Below are positions 57,869-64,000 of a DNA stretch of 64,000 nucleotides, piece by piece. This stretch comes from Merdivicinus sp050943495 (lineage in GTDB: Bacteria > Bacillota > Clostridia > Oscillospirales > Ruminococcaceae). The stretch lies in assembly GCA_050943495.1 (NCBI GenBank), contig JBMNPH010000001.1, positions 372,001 through 436,000 of the forward strand, in the 5' to 3' direction. Position 1 is the stretch's first letter. The number at the start of each line of letters is the position of its first letter. The notes under the pieces were generated by a model. That model saw nothing but the letters and a program-made list of their open reading frames with translations. It was not told the DNA's origin and searched no databases. The position numbers and the translations under genes are program-made.

Positions 57869-59245
57869 TTATTCAGCAATCAATTTTGCTACATTGTCAT
57901 GGAAGATATTGCAAACGAGCTGGATGGCATATTCGTCATCCATGAACTCACCGTCTTCAATCCACTGGCCGACAACCGAGCAGAAAATTCGACGGAAATA
58001 GTCGTGACGGGCATAGGACAGGAAACTACGGGAGTCAGTGAGCATGCCGAGGAAAGTGCTGATGTCAGCAGTCTGGGCAACATTGACGATTTGATCGATA
58101 ATGCCCTGTTTGTGGTCGCAGAACCACCATGCAGCACCGCAGATAACGCCACGGAAACTTCCTGCAATGGTCGAAAGAGTGGGACATGCGGTCGGATTGA
58201 GAGAGTAAAGGATTGTCTTAGGAAGACCGCCTTCTGAATCCACCTTGTCCAGAATGGCAACAACATCATCAGACGGAATAGCGTCGCGAATGGAGTCACC
58301 GCCGCAGTCCGGGCCTTTTGCAGCAAAGAGAGTAGAGTTCGTATTGCGTTTTACCGCGATATGCAGCTGCATAGTCAGATTGCGTTTCTTATATTCTTTT
58401 GCCAGCCAGCAGTAGCACCAGCCGAGGAATTTATTGTATGCGCAGCCGCAGATTTCCTCACCGCGGATTGCTTTGTTGATGGTTTCTGCTGCTTCCTCTT
58501 CGGTTCCGATTGCAGAGGGGAAGGTTTCAATGCCGACATCGGTGAATTTACAGCCCATGGTGCAGAAGAAATCGAGCCTCTTCAGAACAGCCTCTTTCCA
58601 GGAAGCAAAATCCTGAATGGCAACACCGGCAGCTGCAGAAAGACGGGACAGATACTCACCATAGGTGGGTTTGGTAATCATCATAAGGGTATCCGGACGG
58701 AAAGCAGGGGTGACCTTGGTTTCAAAGGTGGAATCCGCTGCAATCAATTTATGATATTCCAGAGAATCTGCCGGATCGTCCGTAGTGGAAAGGTATTCTA
58801 CATTGGAAGAAGTGATCAGTTTGCGGGGAGAGAGATGTTTTTCGCGAATAATTGCATTTGCTTTTTCGCGGATGGAAGCTGCTGTTTTGCCGTTCAGGGG
58901 AGTATCAATTCCGAAGAAAAGGCGCAGTTCCATATGAGTCCAGTGATAAAGAGGATTGCCGGCAGCAGTAGCCAGAGCCTCTGCATATTTCTGGAACTTT
59001 TCGCCCCAAGAAGCATCACCGGTGATGTATTTTTCATCGATACCATGGCATCTCATCAGACGCCATTTATAGTGGTCACCACCCAGGAACATTTCGCCGA
59101 TATCGGTAAATTCTTTGTCCTCATAGATTTCCTTGGGAGAAAGATGGCAATGGTAGTCAATAATGGGGAGGTGTTTGCAGGCATTGTAGAGACGGACTGC
59201 AGTGTCATTGGACAGCAGGTAGCGGGGTCCCATAAATTCGCTCAT
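57869..59245 (-). CDS. uxaC: uronate isomerase
   Basis: 458 residues from the ATG at 59245 (ACGGAGC upstream). Amidohydrolase-like barrel with IIDYHCHLSP (His-x-His), SNVEYLSTTDDPAD, MQLHIAVKRNTN and LGMLTDSRSFLSYARHDYFRR. Role: D-glucuronate to D-fructuronate and D-galacturonate to D-tagaturonate. Promoter with a palindromic operator upstream. UxuA, UxuB and KDG genes are not in the window. Confidence 0.95.
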   Translation of the reverse strand: MSEFMGPRYLLSNDTAVRLYNACKHLPIIDYHCHLSPKEIYEDKEFTDIGEMFLGGDHYKWRLMRCHGIDEKYITGDASWGEKFQKYAEALATAAGNPLYHWTHMELRLFFGIDTPLNGKTAASIREKANAIIREKHLSPRKLITSSNVEYLSTTDDPADSLEYHKLIAADSTFETKVTPAFRPDTLMMITKPTYGEYLSRLSAAAGVAIQDFASWKEAVLKRLDFFCTMGCKFTDVGIETFPSAIGTEEEAAETINKAIRGEEICGCAYNKFLGWCYCWLAKEYKKRNLTMQLHIAVKRNTNSTLFAAKGPDCGGDSIRDAIPSDDVVAILDKVDSEGGLPKTILYSLNPTACPTLSTIAGSFRGVICGAAWWFCDHKQGIIDQIVNVAQTADISTFLGMLTDSRSFLSYARHDYFRRIFCSVVGQWIEDGEFMDDEYAIQLVCNIFHDNVAKLIAE

Positions 59246-59294
59246 AAAATCGCTCCGTTCTTTGAAAATTTTATCCGCTTTTGCGGTTATTTTC

Positions 59295-59332
59295 ATTATA
59301 GCGCAGATTTTTTCACAATACAATTGTCAAAA
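59295..59332 (-). promoter_or_regulatory. uxaC promoter with overlapping palindromic operator
   Basis: Minus strand TTGTAT (59318-59323), 17-base spacer, TATAAT (59295-59300). A near-perfect palindrome, TTTTGACAAT-tgt-ATTGTGAAAA on the minus strand (59310-59332), covers the -35, so a repressor binding it would block transcription. Confidence 0.7.
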
Positions 59333-59374
59333 TCAGCAGAATCGATTGTAAAAATAGCGGTACTTCCCACTTTT

Positions 59375-59872
59375 TTACAATCCGAGAAAAGGTAAGATTG
59401 TTTGATATGCCTGCACTAAATCCGGAAGACTTTGCCGACAGTTTGCTGCGCTGGTAGAGGGCAGAGCCATCGCATCACGGCAACAAACAGGATGGATATA
59501 GCGCTGATAAAGCCGATAAGCAGTTGTTCCGGTAGTAAAGATTGCCTGAATCGGTGCATTTTCCAGAATCGGGCGGATATCATTCGGAATCGGGCTGCGG
59601 ATACTGCTGTCGCTGGCACCCTCGATTTCGCAGCTTTTTAGAACATCCCAAAGTGCGATCCCATGTGACCGTGCGAAAGCAAGGCGTGCTTCCCGTTCTT
59701 CGGGAACCTCTTCTTTAAAAAGGCAGCCTAGTATTTTCCAGAAACGGTTTTGTGGATGTGCGTAGTAATATCCAAGTTCACGCGAACGAGGACTCGGCAT
59801 GGTCCCCAATATCAGAATGCGGGAGTGGGAATCCCATATAGGTTCTAGTGGGTGAAGGATTGTCTGCGGCAT
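59375..59872 (-). CDS. DNA-deoxyinosine glycosylase (UDG superfamily, family 6-like)
   Basis: 165 residues. ILILGTMPSPRSR at the first active-site loop, YYYAHPQNRFWKILG, and FTTGTTAY in the middle fit hypoxanthine-DNA glycosylases of the uracil-DNA glycosylase superfamily, with an Asn in HPQNRFW at the family-6 position. Role: excision of deaminated adenine. Single gene. Confidence 0.85.
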   Translation of the reverse strand: MPQTILHPLEPIWDSHSRILILGTMPSPRSRELGYYYAHPQNRFWKILGCLFKEEVPEEREARLAFARSHGIALWDVLKSCEIEGASDSSIRSPIPNDIRPILENAPIQAIFTTGTTAYRLYQRYIHPVCCRDAMALPSTSAANCRQSLPDLVQAYQTILPFLGL

Positions 59873-59989
59873 TTTTGAGCCTCCTTTCCATATTTTATGA
59901 TACCCACCGGAATGCAGCTTGTCAAGAGAAAGAGATTCTGTTAGAAAAGCTGAATTTTTGTAAAATACGCTTCTTTTGCCTCCGAGTCC

Positions 59990-60018
59990 TTGTCAAAAAC
60001 GGAAAAAAGGGGTATAAT
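59990..60018 (+). promoter_or_regulatory. promoter for DUF1846 gene
   Basis: TTGTCA (59990-59995), 17-base spacer, TATAAT (60013-60018), 40 bases before the ATG. Confidence 0.75.
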
Positions 60019-60057
60019 ATTACCGTATTTTGTTTTGAGATGGGAAGGACGGTTGTG

Positions 60058-61542
60058 ATGAACAGGATTGGTTTTGACAATGACAAATATCTCGCCATGC
60101 AGTCGGAATGCATCCGCAAAAGAATCGCGCAGTTTGATAATAAACTGTATCTGGAATTTGGCGGCAAGCTTTTTGACGATTATCATGCATCCAGAGTTTT
60201 GCCCGGATTTGCACCCGACAGCAAAATTAAGATGCTGATGCAGATGAAGGATTCTGCCGAGATTGTGATTGTCATAAATGCCGCGGACATTGAAAAAAAT
60301 AAAGTGCGCGGAGATCTTGGCATCACTTATGATGTGGATGTGCTGCGTTTAATGGATGCATTCCACAGTATCGGAATGTATGTCGGCAGCGTCGTGATTG
60401 CACAGTATTCGGGACAGCCGGCAGCAGATGCTTTCCGGAAGCGGTTGGATGCGCTCGGGGTACGGACCTATCTGCATTATCCGATTGCCGGATATCCGGG
60501 AAACATCCAGTTGATCGTCAGTGATGACGGCTATGGCAAAAATGAATATATTGAGACGACTCGTCCGCTGGTAGTGATTACTGCACCCGGTCCCGGAAGC
60601 GGAAAGATGGCGACCTGTTTATCACAGCTTTATCATGAGTATAAGCGCGGAGTTAAAGCAGGGTACGCAAAATTTGAGACATTCCCGATTTGGAATATTC
60701 CGCTGAAACATCCGGTCAATCTCGCCTATGAAGCAGCAACGGCAGATTTGAATGATGTCAATATGATTGACCCGTTTCATTTGGAAGCTTACGGGAAAAC
60801 AGCAGTCAACTACAATCGGGATGTGGAAATATTCCCGGTGTTGAATGCGATTTTTGAGAAGATTGCGGGAGAAAGTCCGTATAAATCTCCGACTGATATG
60901 GGCGTCAATATGGCAGGAAATTGTATTACTGATGATGAAGCAGTTCAGGATGCCTCGAAGCAGGAGATTATTCGTCGGTATTATCACACTCTATGCGATC
61001 AACGGACAGGTCGCGGTGAGGCAGAGGCTGTTTATAAAGTGGAGCTTCTGATGAAGCAGGCCAAAATTGATTTGGATCTGCGTCCGGTTGTGCGTGCAGC
61101 TGTTTCTCGCGCCGAAGAGGCTGGAATGCCTGCTGCTGCGATTGAACTTCCGGATGGAAGGATTGTGACCGGAGGAACTTCCAATTTGCTGGGTGCCTCT
61201 TCTGCTGTTTTGCTCAATGCCCTCAAAGCAATGGGGAACATCCCCAAGAATGTTCACTTGATTCCGCCTGAGACCATTGAGCCGATTCAGAACCTGAAGG
61301 TGAAGCATCTGGGCAATCACAATCCTCGCCTGCATACGGATGAAATCCTGATCGCTCTTTCCATCAGTGCTGCAACCAGTGAAACGGCTGCGCTTGCTTT
61401 GGCACAGTTGGAAAAATTAAAGGGATGCGAGGCTCATTCTTCGGTAATTCTTTCTCAGGTTGATGATGGGGTTTTCCGAAAACTGGGAATTAATCTGACC
61501 TGTGAACCGGTGTATCAGACAAAAAAATTATATCATAAATAA
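60058..61542 (+). CDS. DUF1846 family protein
   Basis: 494 residues from the ATG at 60058 (GGAAGGA upstream); the frame upstream contains the promoter. Starts IGFDNDKYLAMQSECIRKRI and includes TAPGPGSGKMATCLSQLYHE, a P-loop-like GPGSGKM stretch, and GTSNLLGASSAVLLNALKA, all typical of DUF1846 proteins, which are about this length. The family has solved structures with a nucleotide-binding-like fold but no settled function. Followed by its own terminator. Confidence 0.9.
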   Translation: MNRIGFDNDKYLAMQSECIRKRIAQFDNKLYLEFGGKLFDDYHASRVLPGFAPDSKIKMLMQMKDSAEIVIVINAADIEKNKVRGDLGITYDVDVLRLMDAFHSIGMYVGSVVIAQYSGQPAADAFRKRLDALGVRTYLHYPIAGYPGNIQLIVSDDGYGKNEYIETTRPLVVITAPGPGSGKMATCLSQLYHEYKRGVKAGYAKFETFPIWNIPLKHPVNLAYEAATADLNDVNMIDPFHLEAYGKTAVNYNRDVEIFPVLNAIFEKIAGESPYKSPTDMGVNMAGNCITDDEAVQDASKQEIIRRYYHTLCDQRTGRGEAEAVYKVELLMKQAKIDLDLRPVVRAAVSRAEEAGMPAAAIELPDGRIVTGGTSNLLGASSAVLLNALKAMGNIPKNVHLIPPETIEPIQNLKVKHLGNHNPRLHTDEILIALSISAATSETAALALAQLEKLKGCEAHSSVILSQVDDGVFRKLGINLTCEPVYQTKKLYHK

Positions 61543-61545
61543 TCG

Positions 61546-61585
61546 TAAAAGGGTGTCCTGCTAAAAAGCGGACATCCTTTTTTTG
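61546..61585 (+). terminator. terminator after DUF1846 gene
   Basis: AAAAGGGTGTCC (61547-61558) pairs with GGACATCCTTTT (from 61570, one G-T wobble), then a T run. Confidence 0.8.
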
Positions 61586-61623
61586 ATGGCAAATGCGGTT
61601 GTATTTTTTGGCAAAAGGGGACG

Positions 61624-61651
61624 TTGTTTTTTTCACGGAATCTCGTATAAT
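61624..61651 (+). promoter_or_regulatory. promoter for GH78 gene
   Basis: TTGTTT (61624-61629), 16-base spacer, TATAAT (61646-61651), 45 bases before the ATG. Confidence 0.6.
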
Positions 61652-61695
61652 GAAAAATAGAATTGTGCGTATGCACCAAAAAGCGAGGGATTTCA

Positions 61696-64000
61696 ATGAA
61701 AATTATCCGCATGAAGACGAACCATCTGACAAATCCGTTGGGATATCGGATGGAAAATCCAACATTCAGTTGGGTGGCAGAAAGTGACGGAATTTATCAG
61801 AAATGGGCGAGAGTGGAGATAGCGGCAGATGCAGACTTTCAGCAGATTCTCCATGATAGCGGGGAAGATGCAGACATCTCCGGAACTGGCTATACACCAG
61901 AATTTACGTTGTCTCCTGCAATCCGTTATTTCTGGCGTGTCACCGTAATGGCAGATAATGGTGATTGTGCAACCAGTGAACCGGCATGGTTTGAAACTGC
62001 GATCGATTCTGCGGATTGGAAAGCGGTTTGGATTGAACCGGATCTCGATAAAGAAATTAGTCCGATTTTCCAGAAAACTTTTTCTGCTGCTGATGTGTCA
62101 AATGCCCGCCTCTCCATTTGTGGATTGGGAATTTATGAGGCTTATCTGAATGGACAGAAAGTAGGCAATGAGTATCTGCTTCCCGGTTTTCATGCATATG
62201 ATTTCTGGCAGCAGTTCCAGACCTTTGATCTGAGCGGGCTTTTAAAGGAAGGCGAGAATGTTCTGTCAGTACTGGTTGGAAACGGATGGTATAAAGGACG
62301 TTTTGGCTTTACCAATGACGGCGGTGAGCGGTACGGCAACCGATTCCATTTGATTGCGCAGATTGATGCAGGCGGAAAAACAGTGCTGTCAACGGATGAC
62401 AGCTGGAAATGCACAGCCGGCCCAATCGGTGAAAATAATATTTATGACGGCGAGTTTTATGATGCAGCAAAAGAGATTTCCGGCTGGAATCAAGTTAGCG
62501 GAGAAGCTGGCTGGCAGGGAGTCCGGTTATCGGACATGGATCGTAGCACACTTTCTCCTCGTTTAAGTCCGCCCATTACCGAGCAGGAACGATTCTCCGT
62601 TGCAGAGGTAATTCACACACCTGCCGGAGAAACTGTCTTCGATTTCGGTCAGGAAGTGACCGGATGGGTAGAATTTACCTGCCGGGCACCCAAAAACGAA
62701 TTGGTAACCATCCGTCATGGGGAAATTTTGCAGGGTGGTAATTTCTATACCGATAATCTTCGGACAGCAAAAGCTACCTTTACTTACCGGTCGGCTGGAA
62801 AAAATGAGAAAGTCCGGCCACATGTGACCTTTTTCGGATTCCGCTATATCCGGATTGACGGAATTGAAAACCCGGATCCTGCTGATTTTACTGCCGTTGT
62901 GATCCATTCGAATATCGAGCGGATCGGTGATATTCGCACTTCCAATCCGAAGATCAACCGGCTCTTTTTGAATGCACTGTGGGGACAGAAGGGAAATTTC
63001 CTGGATGTTCCGACCGATTGTCCGCAGCGCGATGAGCGGATGGGCTGGACGGGAGATGCGCAGGCATTCTGTTCGACGGCGAGCTTTAATATGGATACAG
63101 CGGCCTTTTATGCGAAATATATGCATGATATGGAGTTGGAACAGCTTGCGCAGGATGGTGCGGTTCCACATGTTGTGCCGGTTATCAAGAAGACTATATC
63201 CACTCCTTTCCTCGGAAGTGATTCCTGTGCATGGGCAGATGCCGCGGCGATTATTCCATGGACGAATTACCTGCATACCGGCGATAAGGCTTTGCTGGCA
63301 CAGGAATATCCTTCCATGAAACTTTGGGCGGATCATCTGTGCAAAATTGACGCGGAAAATGGAGAGAAACGCCTGTGGCTGACCGGTTTCCACTTTGCTG
63401 ACTGGCTTTCCCTTGACAATTATAAGGAACCCAAGTCCAGTTTTGGCGGAACCGATTGTTATTATATTGCTTCTGCATTTTATGCATATTCGACTTCTCT
63501 GACTGCCAAGGCAGCTGCTGTGCTGGGGAAGAAAGAGGATGCGGAATTTTTCGCCAAACGTTCGGAAGAGGTAAAAGAAGCCTTCCGAAAGGAATTTTTC
63601 TCTCCCAACGGACGCTGTACCTCGAATACGCAAACCGCTTATGTCGTTGCCCTGTATATGGATCTGCTGCCGGAAGAAATGCGTCCGCGCCTGATTGCGG
63701 AACTCCGCCGGCTGCTGAAAGAAAACAATATGCACTTGACAACCGGATTTGTGGGAACTTCCTACCTGTGTAAGGTACTCTCCCGCTATGGCGCAGATGA
63801 GGATGCATACACGCTGCTCTTGCAGGAAGATTATCCAAGCTGGATTTATGAAGTCAATATGGGTGCGACGACCATTTGGGAACGCTGGAATTCCGTTTTG
63901 CCGGACGGAAGTATTAGCGATACCGGTATGAACAGTCTGAATCATTATACCTACGGTTCCATTGCGGAATGGATGTACCGTTATATGGGCGGCTTGAATC
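61696..64000 (+). CDS. alpha-L-rhamnosidase (GH78), cut by right edge
   Basis: 768 codons open to the window end, no stop. ATG at 61696 after GCGAGGG. Layout: N-terminal beta domains (FSWVAESDG, YFWRVTVMAD), a Bac_rhamnosid_N-like domain (YEAYLNGQKVG), a concanavalin-like domain (FDFGQEVTGWVEF), then the helical barrel starting near residue 420 with the GH78 hallmark VPTDCPQRDERMGWTGDAQ, which carries the general acid region, and YEVNMGATTIWERWNS near the end. No signal peptide, so intracellular. Role: release of terminal rhamnose from pectin or flavonoid glycosides. Confidence 0.94.
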   Translation, partial: MKIIRMKTNHLTNPLGYRMENPTFSWVAESDGIYQKWARVEIAADADFQQILHDSGEDADISGTGYTPEFTLSPAIRYFWRVTVMADNGDCATSEPAWFETAIDSADWKAVWIEPDLDKEISPIFQKTFSAADVSNARLSICGLGIYEAYLNGQKVGNEYLLPGFHAYDFWQQFQTFDLSGLLKEGENVLSVLVGNGWYKGRFGFTNDGGERYGNRFHLIAQIDAGGKTVLSTDDSWKCTAGPIGENNIYDGEFYDAAKEISGWNQVSGEAGWQGVRLSDMDRSTLSPRLSPPITEQERFSVAEVIHTPAGETVFDFGQEVTGWVEFTCRAPKNELVTIRHGEILQGGNFYTDNLRTAKATFTYRSAGKNEKVRPHVTFFGFRYIRIDGIENPDPADFTAVVIHSNIERIGDIRTSNPKINRLFLNALWGQKGNFLDVPTDCPQRDERMGWTGDAQAFCSTASFNMDTAAFYAKYMHDMELEQLAQDGAVPHVVPVIKKTISTPFLGSDSCAWADAAAIIPWTNYLHTGDKALLAQEYPSMKLWADHLCKIDAENGEKRLWLTGFHFADWLSLDNYKEPKSSFGGTDCYYIASAFYAYSTSLTAKAAAVLGKKEDAEFFAKRSEEVKEAFRKEFFSPNGRCTSNTQTAYVVALYMDLLPEEMRPRLIAELRRLLKENNMHLTTGFVGTSYLCKVLSRYGADEDAYTLLLQEDYPSWIYEVNMGATTIWERWNSVLPDGSISDTGMNSLNHYTYGSIAEWMYRYMGGLN

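Noticed and set aside
58361..59395. 344-codon open frame on the plus strand
   Set aside because: Antisense to uxaC, and it runs through the uxaC promoter.
62563..63945. 460-codon open frame on the minus strand
   Set aside because: It is the antisense shadow of the GH78 gene, whose plus-strand frame has clear catalytic motifs; the minus product has no recognisable domain and is Cys/His/Arg rich as shadows are.

Overview
The window reads as a chromosomal segment of an anaerobic, carbohydrate-degrading member of the Clostridia (Bacillota), most likely a gut or rumen type near Ruminococcaceae/Oscillospiraceae. The evidence is strong GGAGG-type ribosome binding sites, housekeeping gene orders typical of Firmicutes (phoH-ybeY-dgkA-era-recO, rplS-lepB-rbgA-rnhB, tig-clpP-clpX), the hydrogenase maturase HydF, a zinc-ribbon sigma-factor neighbourhood, and many plant or mucin glycan enzymes (GH29, GH42, GH78, uronate isomerase). 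The lineage is inferred from content. I saw no rRNA, CRISPR array, insertion sequence, prophage or clear tRNA.

Layout. 1-6630: a plus-strand sugar operon entering from the left edge (GH29 alpha-L-fucosidase, class II aldolase, LacI regulator, FGGY kinase, GatD-like dehydrogenase, aldo/keto reductase, fucose mutarotase FucU), closed by a bidirectional terminator. 6629-9287: a DHHW protein, a lipoprotein and an asparaginase on the minus strand. 9347-16670: a nine-gene minus-strand housekeeping operon from phoH to mutS2. 16871-20259: a TIM-barrel isomerase, an ABC-F ATPase and a glycerophosphodiesterase. 20617-21636: a sigma factor, a tRNA-like element and a zinc-ribbon gene. 21700-24430: hydF, a YgjP-type metallopeptidase and a membrane protein (minus). 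24499-27725: coaBC and two oxidoreductases. 27768-33139: GH42, serine hydrolase, MATE and Smr genes (minus). 33178-40367: single genes for glycogen branching, a Nif11-like peptide, NDP-sugar dehydratase, ROK kinase, GlpP, an AraC regulator and a URO-D family protein. 40476-45946: a secreted glycosidase with cell-wall-binding repeats, a cation transporter, a patatin and diaminopimelate dehydrogenase. 46036-52167: an L19-leader-like element, rplS, two signal peptidases, rbgA, an rnhB-yraN fusion, a dipeptidase and thrC. 52376-56910: a small DUF1540 gene missed by a 60-residue cutoff, a phosphoesterase and tig-clpP-clpX. 57010-64000: a uronate isomerase operon, a DNA glycosylase, a DUF1846 protein and a GH78 rhamnosidase running off the right edge.

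The most interesting system is the fucosidase operon. It carries the fucose mutarotase but no fucose isomerase and no classical FucA. Instead it has an aldose reductase-like AKR, a GatD-like polyol dehydrogenase, a ketose kinase and a GatY-like aldolase. Together these could make an oxido-reductive route: fucose to fucitol to fuculose to fuculose-phosphate to DHAP plus lactaldehyde. This is inference from gene content; an isomerase could lie outside the window. Other points worth checking are an apparent ACG start codon in the patatin gene, the shrunken tRNA-like element at 21261, the RNase HII-YraN fusion and a palindromic operator over the uxaC promoter.
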